Of a DNA stretch of 51,989 bases, positions 25,484-36,583 are shown piece after piece. Source of the stretch: JBQTKD01 sp052389435 (GTDB taxonomy: Bacteria; Actinomycetota; Actinomycetes; Sporichthyales; Sporichthyaceae); NCBI GenBank assembly GCA_052389435.1, contig JBQTIB010000039.1, positions 1 through 51,989 of the forward strand. Reading direction: 5' to 3'. Within the stretch, counting starts at the first letter, position 1; every line of letters begins with the position of its first letter. A program made the position numbers and the translations under genes. The notes below the pieces were generated by a model. That model was not told the origin of the DNA. It saw only the letters and a list, made by a program, of their open reading frames with translations, and searched no databases.

Positions 25484-25690
25484 ATGAACGACCAACTGTC
25501 CGCCACCGCCGCCGTGTGGATGTTCTTCGCGTGCACGACCGCGATCCTGACCCTCACGCTGGCCTGGGCGCTGTCGAACCGCCACCCGGTGCGCCCGCGC
25601 CCGCACCTGACCGGCCGCGCGGCCGTCCCCTACTGGTACAGCCCGACGGGCCGCCAGGACGAGCGCGGCATCAGGTCCCTGCGGGACTAA
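25484..25690 (+). CDS. Small single-pass membrane protein, unknown function
   Basis: A 68-residue protein starting at ATG 25484 after a GAGGAGC site. One membrane helix covers about residues 10-31, followed by a basic, Pro-rich tail with PYWYSPTGRQDERGIRSLRD. Not recognised. Its TAA overlaps the rbpA stop on the other strand by two bases. Confidence 0.65.
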   Translation: MNDQLSATAAVWMFFACTTAILTLTLAWALSNRHPVRPRPHLTGRAAVPYWYSPTGRQDERGIRSLRD

Positions 25691-26037
25691 TAGGGGCGAC
25701 CTGTCGTGCGGAGCTTGTCGAGGGCCTCGGCGAGGATGAGTTCGCCGTCTTCGTGGCTGCGGCGCTCGCGCACGTAGGCGAGGTGGGTCTTGTAGGGCTC
25801 GGTCCGCGGCGGGGCGGGCGGGGCCTCGGCGTCCTGCCCGGCGGGCAGGCCGCAGCGCGGGCAGTCCCAGAACTCCGGCGCGGTGACGGTGCTGTCCTCG
25901 GCGAAGGAGGGACGGGTCTCGTGACCGTTCGCGCAGTAGTAGGAGATCCAGAATCGCGGGGCCGCGTCGCCGCGCTCCGCCTCTCCCATCGGACCTGCGC
26001 CTACTCGGCTGCCCCGAATTGCGTTGCCGCTCGCCAC
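25687..26037 (-). CDS. rbpA: RNA polymerase-binding protein RbpA
   Basis: A 116-residue activator found only in Actinobacteria; it binds the sigma subunit and stabilises open complexes. The opening ASGNAIRGSRVGAGPMGEAERG, a zinc-ribbon-like core (YYCANGHE and WDCPRCG) and the C-terminal sigma-interacting helix (KTHLAYVRERRSHEDGELIL) are diagnostic. The nearby glycolytic block is its usual neighbourhood. Confidence 0.96.
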   Translation of the reverse strand: MASGNAIRGSRVGAGPMGEAERGDAAPRFWISYYCANGHETRPSFAEDSTVTAPEFWDCPRCGLPAGQDAEAPPAPPRTEPYKTHLAYVRERRSHEDGELILAEALDKLRTTGRPY

Positions 26038-26158
26038 GAGTTGTCTCCCGGTACGGCCCTGGAACGCGCAGCGTTCGAGGGCGCTTCTTAAACGTGCTGG
26101 TGGGTTGCCGTAAGCGGGCGAGGTTGCCCGTCGGTGCCTGTGCTTTTCTCTGGGGGCC

Positions 26159-26179
26159 GTCGGGGGGCGTACCCCCGAC
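26159..26179 (-). terminator. Hairpin terminator after secG
   Basis: An 8-bp perfect GC stem (26159-26166 with 26172-26179) with a five-base loop lies three bases beyond the secG stop. The minus-strand tail lacks a T-run; on the plus strand TTTTT follows at 26187, so it could act in either direction. Confidence 0.55.
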
Positions 26180-26182
26180 TGT

Positions 26183-26413
26183 TCAGTTTTTGAGCAGGAG
26201 CGACAGCGCGACGGCGGTGGCGGCCCAGACCGTGATCACCACGTAGGTGATGCGGTCCAGGTTGCGTTCCGCAATGGACGAGCCGCCCAGCGAAGAGGAC
26301 ACGCCGCCGCCGAACAGGTCGGACAGGCCGCCGCCCTTCCCCTTGTGCAGGAGGACGAGCAGGATCAGCAGCATGCTGGTGATCAGCAGCAGAACCTGAA
26401 AAGCGACAGTCAC
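26183..26413 (-). CDS. secG: Preprotein translocase subunit SecG
   Basis: A 76-residue membrane protein with two helices (about 2-20 and 54-74) and the central SecG loop LLHKGKGGGLSDLFGGG. It associates with SecYE to promote protein export. Position after tpiA is the normal one in Actinobacteria. Confidence 0.95.
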   Translation of the reverse strand: MTVAFQVLLLITSMLLILLVLLHKGKGGGLSDLFGGGVSSSLGGSSIAERNLDRITYVVITVWAATAVALSLLLKN

Positions 26414-26523
26414 GGTGTACTACCTACCTCCGACGTGGAAACCTGCACGGCCAAGCCTACGACGTCGCCGAGCGGACGGCCCGCGCGGACGGGTGAATCT
26501 GGCGGCGTGGCGCATGTGAAGCA

Positions 26524-27309
26524 TTATCGCGTTACCGGGAGCTCGCGGAAACGCGCGATCAGCGGGAAGTCCGCCGGGTCGATGCTCGCGCCGCCGACGA
26601 GCGCTCCGTCGACGTCCGGCTGGGCCATGATCGACGCGACGTTGTCCGACTTCACCGAGCCGCCGTAGAGGATCCGGACGGCGTCGGAGGTGTCCGCGGA
26701 GTACAGCTGCTGGAGCCGGTCCCGGATCGCGGAACACACCTCCTGCGCGTCGGCCGGGGTCGCGACCTCGCCGGTGCCGATGGCCCAGATGGGTTCGTAG
26801 GCCACCACGATCGTCCGTGCCTGGGCCGCCGGGACGTCCGCGAGCGCCCCGTCGAGCTGGGCGACGACGTGCGCGACCTGACCGCCCGCCTGACGGACGT
26901 CCAAGCCCTCGCCGACGCAGAGGATCGGGATCAGGCCGTTGCGGAAGGCGGCCTTCACCTTCGCGTTGACGAGGGCGTCGTCTTCGCGGTGGTACTGCCG
27001 CCGCTCGGAGTGCCCCACGACGACGTAGGTGCAGCCGAGCTTGCTCAGCATGACCCCGGAGACCTCGCCGGTGTAGGCGCCCTGGTCGTGCACGGAGAGG
27101 TCCTGCGCGCCGAAGGCGAACTTGACGTGGTCCATCTCGATCGTCGTCTGCACCGAGCGGATGTCGGTGAACGGCGGCAGGACCGCGACCTCGACGTGGT
27201 CGAGGTCCTTCTCCTTGATGGACCAGGCGAGCTTCTGCACCAGGGCGACGGCCTCGAAGTGGTTGAGGTTCATCTTCCAGTTGCCCGCGATCAGCGGCTT
27301 GCGTGCCAA
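26524..27309 (-). CDS. tpiA: Triosephosphate isomerase
   Basis: A 261-residue TIM barrel interconverting DHAP and glyceraldehyde 3-phosphate. Seen are the substrate lysine in AGNWKMNL (residues 8-15), catalytic His in VVGHSERR, catalytic Glu in VVAYEPIWAIGTG, and LYGGSVKSDN. It lies five bases after pgk on the same strand. Confidence 0.97.
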   Translation of the reverse strand: MARKPLIAGNWKMNLNHFEAVALVQKLAWSIKEKDLDHVEVAVLPPFTDIRSVQTTIEMDHVKFAFGAQDLSVHDQGAYTGEVSGVMLSKLGCTYVVVGHSERRQYHREDDALVNAKVKAAFRNGLIPILCVGEGLDVRQAGGQVAHVVAQLDGALADVPAAQARTIVVAYEPIWAIGTGEVATPADAQEVCSAIRDRLQQLYSADTSDAVRILYGGSVKSDNVASIMAQPDVDGALVGGASIDPADFPLIARFRELPVTR

Positions 27310-27314
27310 GGTGC

Positions 27315-28520
<1,206 letters not shown>

Positions 28521-28522
28521 GG

Positions 28523-29527
<1,005 letters not shown>

Positions 29528-29720
29528 AGCAGTTCCTCCGGGCGCTGGTCAAGGGGTATTCGCGAGATTACCCAACCCGGCCGGCCGACTTTCACGAGGC
29601 CGCTCACCCGGAGACGTGATCTTCCAAACCCGGACAAACCGCCCAGGTTCGTCGCGATCCGTTGACCGCCGCCCATATCGGACGGATCGTGAGTTCACCA
29701 ACGAAGGAGCGGGGAGCGCC

Positions 29721-30842
29721 ATGAGGTCGTTGCGCGTTCGGTTCGGTGCGGCGTGTGCGGCGCTGGCGGTTGTCGTCGGCGGGGCCGCGATCGGCGGGGC
29801 CGCGCAGGCGGTGGACGTCGTGGAGGCCGCGCCGCCCGCGACGAAGCCGACGGTCACCAAGGTCCGCATCGGCCCCTTCGTGCTCCCGCCCGCCCCCGCG
29901 GGGGCGATGCACGGGCAGAACCGCTTCGTCCCCACCATCGCCAAGCCCTGCGAGGACTGCTACGTCACCTCGGTGACCCCGGACCTCGTCATGGCCGACG
30001 GCAGTCGCGCGGACATGAACGACGGCGTGATGCTGCACCACATGGTGATCTTCGAGCCGGGCAAGACGGACCCGACGTGTGGGCGCTCGCAGGGCGTCGG
30101 CGCCCTCGGCCGCCGGATCTTCGCCGCCGGCGACGAGCGGACGTCGATCGCGCTGCCCGCCGGCTTCGGCTTCAAGGTCGACCCCGGCCGCTGGACAGGC
30201 ATCGCCGAGTTGATGAACCACAGCGCGCAGGCCCAGACCGTGTACCTGACCGTCGACGTCGCGCACGTCCCGGCGAACACCCCGGGGATGAAGCCGGTGA
30301 CGCCGGTGTGGCTGGACGTCGCGAACTGCTCCGACTCGCAGTACCGGGTCCCCGCGGGCCGCAGCGCCACCCCCTGGACCTGGACCTCGACGATGACCGG
30401 CCGCATCGTCGCCGGCGGCGGGCACGTCCACGCCGGCGGTATCGGCCTGACGCTGGACAACGCGACGTCGAAGCAGCGCATCTGCGCCTCGCGCGCGGGC
30501 TACGGCACCGACGCCCTCGCGGGCATGGTCACCTCGATGTCCACCTGCGAGTGGGACAGCCTCGGCACGGTCCGCAGGGGCGAGACCCTGCGCATGACGA
30601 GCCTGTACGACGCTCCCCGCGAGCTCGGCGGCGTCATGGGCATCATGCTGATCGCCGTCTACGAGACCGACGACCTTGCCGGCGGGACCAAGGCTCCCGC
30701 GGCAATGAAGCGGACCCCGACCACCAAGGTCCCGGCGAAGATCGCCGACGATTCCGGCCACGGCGCAGGCGGTCACGAGGGCGGCGGGCACGAGGGCCAC
30801 GGCGCCGGAGAAGCGCAACCGCCCCACCACTGGCGCGGGTAG
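29721..30842 (+). CDS. Secreted PHM/DBH-like copper type II monooxygenase-fold protein
   Basis: A 373-residue protein starting at ATG 29721 after a GGGGAG site, with a signal peptide (1-30). Its pattern matches the two-domain peptidylglycine/dopamine-beta monooxygenase fold: LHHMVIF (His106, His107) and MNH (His167) correspond to the CuH ligands His107, His108 and His172 of PHM; GGHVHAGG (His235, His237) and Met306 or Met309 in GGVMGIMLIAVYE correspond to CuM ligands His242, His244 and Met314. Six or so Cys (77, 80, 120, 203, 255, 276) suggest disulphides. The tail (347-370) is His/Gly rich and may hold metal. Substrate is unknown; oxygenase activity is inference from ligands. Confidence 0.7.
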   Translation: MRSLRVRFGAACAALAVVVGGAAIGGAAQAVDVVEAAPPATKPTVTKVRIGPFVLPPAPAGAMHGQNRFVPTIAKPCEDCYVTSVTPDLVMADGSRADMNDGVMLHHMVIFEPGKTDPTCGRSQGVGALGRRIFAAGDERTSIALPAGFGFKVDPGRWTGIAELMNHSAQAQTVYLTVDVAHVPANTPGMKPVTPVWLDVANCSDSQYRVPAGRSATPWTWTSTMTGRIVAGGGHVHAGGIGLTLDNATSKQRICASRAGYGTDALAGMVTSMSTCEWDSLGTVRRGETLRMTSLYDAPRELGGVMGIMLIAVYETDDLAGGTKAPAAMKRTPTTKVPAKIADDSGHGAGGHEGGGHEGHGAGEAQPPHHWRG

Positions 30843-30894
30843 GTGCCTGGGGGGGTGTCATCCCCCACGGTCATCGACCCGCTCGAACACGAAC

Positions 30895-30926
30895 GGGGTC
30901 GCCCTCCGCATCGGGAGGTCGACCCC
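30895..30926. terminator. Bidirectional terminator between the copper protein gene and whiA
   Basis: A 13-base stem with one mismatch (30895-30907 with 30914-30926) and a six-base loop, extended by cgaacg/cgttcg flanks, lies between the two convergent stop codons. Confidence 0.6.
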
Positions 30927-30942
30927 TTTCGTTCGTCTGCGA

Positions 30943-31923
30943 CTACGGGACGAGCATGTCCGGGGTGAGACTTGCCTCGGTGTCGGGGATGCCCAAGTCG
31001 GAGGCCTTCTTGTCCGCCATCGCCAGCAGGCGCCGTATGCGGCCTGCGATGGCGTCCTTGGTCAGCGGCGGGTCGGACAGTGCGCCGAGCTCTTCCAGGC
31101 TCGCCTGCTTGTGTTCGACGCGGAGTTGACCGGCGGCGGCGAGGTGTTCGGGCACGTCGTCGCCGAGGATCTCGAGCGCGCGGGCGACCCGGGCACCGGC
31201 GGCCACGGCGGCGCGGGCCGAGCGACGCAGGTTCGCGTCGTCGAAGTTCGCGAGCCGGTTCGCGGTCGCGCGGACCTCGCGGCGCAGGCGCCGCTCCTCC
31301 CAGGCGAGCACGCTCTGGTGCGCGCCGAGGCGGGTGAGCAGCGCGCCGATCGAGTCCCCGTCCTTGACCACGACCCGATCCACGCCGCGGACCTCGCGGG
31401 CCTTGGCGACCACGCCGAGCCGGCGAGCGGCCCCGACCAGGGCGAGGGCGGCCTCGGGACCGGGGCAGGTGATCTCCATCGCGGAGGACCGACCGGGTTC
31501 GGTGAGGGAGCCGTGGGCGAGGAAGGCACCGCGCCAGGCTGCCTCGGCGTCGCACATCGACCCGGAGACGACCTGCGGCGGCAGGCCGCGCACGGGACGG
31601 CCGCGGCCGTCGACGAGACCCGTCTGGCGGGCCAGGGCCTCCCCCGCGGAGACCACGCGCACCACCCAGCGGCTGCCGCGGCGCAGACCGCCGGGCGCCA
31701 TGACGGAGACCTCGCTCGGGTGACCGAACACCTCGGCGATGTCCTTGCGGAGACGACGGGCGACAGAGCCGGTGTCCAACTCGGCTTCGACGACGATGCG
31801 ACCACCGACGAGGTGCAGTCCGCCGGCGAAGCGAAGCGTCGAGGACACTTCGGCCTTGCGGCAGCAGGGTTTTGTGACCGTCAGCCGACTGAGCTCGTCT
31901 TTCACGGACGAGGTCATCGCCAT
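30943..31923 (-). CDS. whiA: WhiA sporulation/cell-division regulator
   Basis: A 326-residue protein with a degenerate LAGLIDADG endonuclease-like N-terminal part (CDAEAAWRGAFLAHGSL) and a C-terminal helix-turn-helix (HKQASLEELGALSDPPLTKDAIAGRIRRLLAMA). WhiA acts with WhiB to activate division genes. ATG 31923 gives the normal family length; ATG 31917 is the alternative. Gene order whiA-yvcK-rapZ-uvrC is conserved. Confidence 0.95.
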   Translation of the reverse strand: MAMTSSVKDELSRLTVTKPCCRKAEVSSTLRFAGGLHLVGGRIVVEAELDTGSVARRLRKDIAEVFGHPSEVSVMAPGGLRRGSRWVVRVVSAGEALARQTGLVDGRGRPVRGLPPQVVSGSMCDAEAAWRGAFLAHGSLTEPGRSSAMEITCPGPEAALALVGAARRLGVVAKAREVRGVDRVVVKDGDSIGALLTRLGAHQSVLAWEERRLRREVRATANRLANFDDANLRRSARAAVAAGARVARALEILGDDVPEHLAAAGQLRVEHKQASLEELGALSDPPLTKDAIAGRIRRLLAMADKKASDLGIPDTEASLTPDMLVP

Positions 31924-31957
31924 ACGAAGGCTCCAGTCGGTTGCGGTTCGACGAAGG

Positions 31958-32932
31958 CTACGGAGGGCATGCCCCGATCCTGCCACGCGCAAAGATATGC
32001 GAGTAGGCCGCAGCCAACGAATCCGCGTCGTGACGCGGACTGCCGTCGGCCATCGCGACCGGCTCCAGGACGAGATCGGCTCCCAGGGAACCCGCAACCT
32101 TGCGCAGCGCGACGGGGTCCGGCACCGCCCCCGGATCGGCCAGGACGACGTCCAACCGCAGGTCGGGAGCGTGCTCGGCCAGCACTTCGAGATATCGCTC
32201 GGGCGAGAAGCCCGTCGTCTCGCCCTGCTGCGGCGCCAGGTTCAACGCGACGACCCGGACCGCACCGGTCGTGCACAGAGCTCTGGAAAGTTCTGGGACC
32301 AACAGGTGGGGCAGGACGCTGGTGAACCAGGATCCGGGGCCGAGAACGACGAACTCGGCCTCCTGCACCGCCTTCACCGCCTCTGGACAGGCGGGCGGTT
32401 CGGCCGGGACGACGGCGATGCTCTCGACCCGGCCGGGCGTGGTCGCGACCGCGACCTGACCTCGGACGGTGTGGATCGTCTCCGGGTCGGCCTCGTCGAG
32501 ACCGCTCACCCGGGCGGCGATGTCCAACGGAACCGAGGCCATCGGCAGCACGCGCCCACGAGCGCCGAGCAACCGGCCCACCCAGTCCAGCCCGGCGACC
32601 GGATCGTCGAGGAGTTCCCACAGGGCGACGATCAGCACGTTCCCCACTGCGTGGTCCTGCAGGTCGCCCGCGGCCTGGAACCGGTGCTGGACGACCCGGC
32701 TCCAGGTGGCGCCCCACTCGTCGTCGCCGCACAGGGCCGCGAGCGCCATGCGCAGGTCCCCCGGCGGCAGGACGCCCAGCTCGCGGCGCAGGCGCCCGCT
32801 GGACCCGCCGTCGTCGGCGACGGTCACCACGGCCGTCAGCGAATCGGTGACTCGGCGCAGCGCGGTCAGGGAGGCGGCCAGACCGTGCCCGCCGCCGAGC
32901 GCCACCACGCGAGGTCCGGGTTTCATCCCCAC
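31958..32932 (-). CDS. yvcK: YvcK/CofD-like gluconeogenesis factor
   Basis: A 324-residue protein with the nucleotide-sugar-binding start VVALGGGHGLAASLTALR and VTVADDGGSSGRLR. YvcK-type proteins bind UDP-sugars and influence wall synthesis and carbon use. The start is GTG 32932 or ATG 32926; both follow the rapZ stop by a few bases. Confidence 0.93.
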   Translation of the reverse strand: MGMKPGPRVVALGGGHGLAASLTALRRVTDSLTAVVTVADDGGSSGRLRRELGVLPPGDLRMALAALCGDDEWGATWSRVVQHRFQAAGDLQDHAVGNVLIVALWELLDDPVAGLDWVGRLLGARGRVLPMASVPLDIAARVSGLDEADPETIHTVRGQVAVATTPGRVESIAVVPAEPPACPEAVKAVQEAEFVVLGPGSWFTSVLPHLLVPELSRALCTTGAVRVVALNLAPQQGETTGFSPERYLEVLAEHAPDLRLDVVLADPGAVPDPVALRKVAGSLGADLVLEPVAMADGSPRHDADSLAAAYSHIFARGRIGACPP

Positions 32933-32935
32933 CGT

Positions 32936-33823
32936 CTACTCCCGCCCGACGTCGCGGTGCACGACGCGAGCCGCGGATCGCTCCGCAGTCAATCGCGCTC
33001 CGAGCTCCTCCGCCATCGCGACGCTGCGATGTTTCCCGCCCGTGCATCCCACGGCCAGCGTCACGTATCGCTTGCCTTCGCGCCGGTATCCCTCGAACAC
33101 CGGGCCGAGCAGCTCGAGGTAGCCCTTCAGGAACTCCTGGGCGCCCGGGCGGGACAGCACGTAGGAGCTCACCTCGGGGTCCCGGCCGGTACGCGGGCGC
33201 AGCTCCGGCACCCAGTGCGGGTTGGGCAGAAACCGGCAGTCGACCACCAGGTCGGCGTCGACGGGCAGCCCGTACTTGTAGCCGAAGGAGACGACGTTGA
33301 TCGACAGCGTCTCCTCGAGCCCGCCGCGGAAGGACTCGACGATCCGCTCGCGCAGTTGGTGCACGTTCATGTCCGAGGTGTCGATCACGTGATCGGCTCG
33401 ACCGCGCAGGTCCAGCAGCAGGGCCCGTTCCGCCGCGATGCCGTCGGTGATGCGGCCGTCCTCCTGGAGCGGGTGCGGGCGGCGCACGTTTTCGAAGCGC
33501 CGCACCAGAACCTCGTCGGAGGCCTCGAGGAACACCACGTTCAACTGGACGGCCCGCGCCTCCAACTCCACCAGGGCGTCCCGCAGCGTGTCGAAGAAGG
33601 CTCCACCCCGCACGTCGACGACCGCGGCGATCGTCGGCACCGAACCCTTCGTACGCACGCCGAGTTCGACCAGCCGCGGCAGCAGCGCGGGCGGGAGGTT
33701 GTCCACCACGAACCAGCCGAGGTCTTCCAGGGCGTTCGCCGCGGTGCTCCGCCCGGCTCCGGACATGCCGGTGACGATCGTCAGCGACATGGCGCCGTTG
33801 GGCGTCGCGTCGGCCTGGGTCAT
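32936..33823 (-). CDS. rapZ: RapZ family nucleotide-binding protein
   Basis: A 295-residue P-loop protein: Walker A-like GMSGAGRST (19-27), VDVRGGAFFD, RRPHPLQ, and the C-terminal YVTLAVGCTGGKHRSVAMAEEL. It binds small RNA or nucleotides in other bacteria. ATG 33823 overlaps the uvrC stop (ATGA), showing translational coupling. Confidence 0.94.
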   Translation of the reverse strand: MTQADATPNGAMSLTIVTGMSGAGRSTAANALEDLGWFVVDNLPPALLPRLVELGVRTKGSVPTIAAVVDVRGGAFFDTLRDALVELEARAVQLNVVFLEASDEVLVRRFENVRRPHPLQEDGRITDGIAAERALLLDLRGRADHVIDTSDMNVHQLRERIVESFRGGLEETLSINVVSFGYKYGLPVDADLVVDCRFLPNPHWVPELRPRTGRDPEVSSYVLSRPGAQEFLKGYLELLGPVFEGYRREGKRYVTLAVGCTGGKHRSVAMAEELGARLTAERSAARVVHRDVGRE

Positions 33824-35832
33824 GCGCCCTCCTCCCCCGCTTCGTTCGAGTCCAGATCGATCAGTACCCCGGTGGCCGTGTTCACAGCCGTGCCCTGGGC
33901 CGGAAGGGTGGCGAGGGCCTGGTGGACCGCCGCCGCCGTGCTCGGGCCGAATCCTGGCAGGGCGGCGATCTCCTCGAGGCTCGCGGCGCGCAGTTTGCGG
34001 ACCGATCCGAAGTTCTTCAGCAGTACCGCGCGGCGCCGCTCCCCGAGGCCCGGGACCGAGTCCAGGGTGCTGGCGATCATCGACTTGGACCGCCGGCCCC
34101 GGTGGTGGGTGATCGCGGAGCGGTGCGCCTCGTCGCGGATGCGCTGCAGCAGGTAGAGCCCCTCGGACTGCCGCGGCAGGATCAGCGGGTCCGGCTCGTC
34201 GGGCAGCCACACCTCCTCGAGGCGCTTGGCGAGCCCGCACAGCGCGACGTCGTTGACCCCGAGCGCGTCGAGCGCCGCGGCGGCCGCGGCGACCTGCGGA
34301 GCGCCGCCGTCGACCACGACGAGGTTGGGCGGGTAGGCGAACTTCTTCGGCCGTCCGGTCTCCGGGTCGATGGGCTGGGCCTGTTCCTGCGGGGTGTCCG
34401 TCTGCTCGCTGAGGTAGCGGCGGAACCGGCGGGTGATCACCTCGTGAATCGCCGCGACGTCGTTCTGGCCCTCGACGCCCTTGATGTTGAACTTGCGGTA
34501 CTCGCCCTTGCGGGCGAGGCCGTCCTCGAAGACCACCATGGACGCGACGACCTCGGTGCCCTGCAGGTTGGACACGTCGAAGCACTCGATGCGCAGCGGT
34601 GCCTCCTCGAGCGCGAGAGCCTCCTGGATCTGCTGCAACGCGACCGAACGGGTCGTCAGATCGCTCGCCCGTTTGGTTTTGTGCAGAATCAGGCCCTGCT
34701 TGGCGTTGCGCTCGACGGTTTCCATCAGGGCCTTCTTGTCCCCGCGCTGCGGCACGCGCAACTCGACTCGACTCCCGCGGCGGCCCTCCAGCCACTGAAC
34801 GACGGCGTCGAGGTCGGGGGGCAGCTCGGGCACCAGCACCTCGCGCGGCACCGCGTCCCCGGCCCCGCCCTCGGCCGATTCCGCGTTGGCCTCGGTGCCG
34901 TCGCCGTAGAGCTGCTGCAGGAAGTGCTCGACGAGCTCGCCGGTGGTGACGTCCTCGACCTTGTCCACGACGAAGCCGCGCTGCCCGCGCACCCGCCCGC
35001 CGCGGACGTGGAAGACCTGCACGGCGGCTTCGAGCGCGTCCTCGGCCAGGGCGATCACGTCGGCGTCCGTCCCGTCGGACAGGACCACCGCGTTCTGCTC
35101 GATGGCCCGGCGCAGCGCCCCGATGTCGTCGCGCAGCCGCGCGGCCCGCTCGTACTCCTGCTCGTCGGAGGCGGCCTTCATCTCCTTTTCGAGCCGGCGC
35201 AGCCACGGCCCGGTCTGCCCGGCCATGAAGTCGCAGAAGTTGGTCACGATCCGCCGATGCTCCTCGGCGGAGACCCGGTCCACGCACGGGGCGGAGCACT
35301 TGCCGATGTAGCCGAGCAGGCACGGCCGGCCCTGCAGCGTCGCGCGACGGAACACCCCCGCGGAGCAGGTTCGGGCGGGGAAGACGCGCAACAGCAGGTC
35401 CAGGGTTTCGCGGATCGCCCAGGCGTGGGCGTACGGGCCGAAGTACCGCACGCCTTTTTTCTTGGGCCCGCGCATGACCAGCAGCCGGGGGTACTCCTCG
35501 TTCAGGGTGACCGCGAGGCTCGGGTAGGACTTGTCGTCGCGGTAGCGGACGTTGAACCGCGGGTCGTACTCCTTGATCCAGGAGTACTCGAGCTGCAGCG
35601 CCTCGACCTCGGTGGACACTACGGTCCACTCGACCGAGCACGCCGTCTGCACCATGGTCTGCGTTCGCGGGTGCAGCGCGGCGAGGTCCTGGAAGTAGGA
35701 GCCGAGCCGGGAGCGCAGGCTCTTGGCCTTGCCGACGTAGACGACCCGGCCGTGGGAGTCCCGAAACCGGTACACCCCCGGGGAGTCCGGGACGGATCCC
35801 GGCCGGGGGCGGTAGGTCGCGGGATCTGCCAC
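33820..35832 (-). CDS. uvrC: Excinuclease ABC subunit C
   Basis: A 670-residue nucleotide-excision repair nuclease. Order of domains: GIY-YIG (SPGVYRFRDSHGRVVYVGKA, about 17-95), Cys-rich segment, UVR domain (near residue 210), RNase H-like endonuclease centre (IECFDVSNLQGTEVVASMVVF), and a C-terminal helix-hairpin-helix pair (VPGLGERRRAVLLKNFGS and LPGFGPSTAAAV). Length is typical. It heads the uvrC-rapZ-yvcK-whiA run. Confidence 0.97.
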   Translation of the reverse strand: MADPATYRPRPGSVPDSPGVYRFRDSHGRVVYVGKAKSLRSRLGSYFQDLAALHPRTQTMVQTACSVEWTVVSTEVEALQLEYSWIKEYDPRFNVRYRDDKSYPSLAVTLNEEYPRLLVMRGPKKKGVRYFGPYAHAWAIRETLDLLLRVFPARTCSAGVFRRATLQGRPCLLGYIGKCSAPCVDRVSAEEHRRIVTNFCDFMAGQTGPWLRRLEKEMKAASDEQEYERAARLRDDIGALRRAIEQNAVVLSDGTDADVIALAEDALEAAVQVFHVRGGRVRGQRGFVVDKVEDVTTGELVEHFLQQLYGDGTEANAESAEGGAGDAVPREVLVPELPPDLDAVVQWLEGRRGSRVELRVPQRGDKKALMETVERNAKQGLILHKTKRASDLTTRSVALQQIQEALALEEAPLRIECFDVSNLQGTEVVASMVVFEDGLARKGEYRKFNIKGVEGQNDVAAIHEVITRRFRRYLSEQTDTPQEQAQPIDPETGRPKKFAYPPNLVVVDGGAPQVAAAAAALDALGVNDVALCGLAKRLEEVWLPDEPDPLILPRQSEGLYLLQRIRDEAHRSAITHHRGRRSKSMIASTLDSVPGLGERRRAVLLKNFGSVRKLRAASLEEIAALPGFGPSTAAAVHQALATLPAQGTAVNTATGVLIDLDSNEAGEEGA

Positions 35833-35879
35833 GGCCCGAGATTACCCACGCGGTGCCGCCGACGGTCGGCCCGCGGAGG

Positions 35880-36413
35880 TCAGGCGAGGGTGATCTTGCC
35901 GCCGGCGACGTTGATGCTCTTCTTCTCCAGCGGAGCGCTCGCCAGGCCGCTCTGGACGCTGCCGTCCGCCGCGCTGAACTTGGAGAGGTGGCAGAAGCAG
36001 GTGATGCTGCCGTCGGCGACCTCGCCGACGATGCACTGCTCGTGGGTGCAGACCGCGGTGAAGGCCTTGTACTCCCCGGCCGTCGGCTGGGTGACCACGA
36101 TCTTCTGCGCCTTGTAGATCTTGCCGCCGCCGACGGGAACGTCCGAGGTCGGGCCGAGTTCGGTACCGCCGGCGCTGCCCGCGGGGGCGGGCTCGGTCCC
36201 GCCGGTCGAGGGCGCGGTCCCGCCGGTGGCGGGCTCGGTACCGGCGGCCGGCGGCTCCGCGACGTCCGAACTGCCACCTCCGCCGCAGGCGGCGAGGACA
36301 CCGACCGCGCCGAGGGCGGCGGCGCCGCGCAGCACGGCTCGACGGCCGGTGCAGTGGCCGACCTCGGCACACGTCGGAAGGTTGTCGACAGACTCGGTGG
36401 CGGGCGTAGACAT
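35880..36413 (-). CDS. Tat-exported Rieske [2Fe-2S] lipoprotein (first copy)
   Basis: A 177-residue protein with twin-arginine (Arg24-Arg25) signal ending in lipobox LAAC (Cys43), a Gly/Thr/Pro-rich linker (50-95), then a Rieske domain. Cluster ligands are Cys122, His124, Cys139 and His142 (CTHEQC, CFCHLS). Cys127 and Cys141 sit where the bc1/b6f Rieske proteins have a disulphide, so a high-potential centre is likely. Start ATG 36413. Partner unknown; the location between uvrC and uvrA gives no clue. A paralogue lies just upstream. Confidence 0.88.
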   Translation of the reverse strand: MSTPATESVDNLPTCAEVGHCTGRRAVLRGAAALGAVGVLAACGGGGSSDVAEPPAAGTEPATGGTAPSTGGTEPAPAGSAGGTELGPTSDVPVGGGKIYKAQKIVVTQPTAGEYKAFTAVCTHEQCIVGEVADGSITCFCHLSKFSAADGSVQSGLASAPLEKKSINVAGGKITLA

Positions 36414-36583
36414 GCGGGTGCGACCCCTATTCGCTTGGCGGGCGCACGGGCGGTGCGCAGTCACGAGCGTATTCGGCCACGCATGTCCCCCGGGTTGCCC
36501 GGCGTTGTCAATCCGCTGTCAACCACGCCCCGCGGCGCACGATGCGATCACGCGGGGAACACAGCGGACGCCGCGCACGTTGG

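Noticed and set aside
26038..26182. GC-rich hairpins suggestive of a tRNA between rbpA and secG
   Set aside because: No cloverleaf with anticodon and T arms can be drawn; the hairpin fits a terminator.
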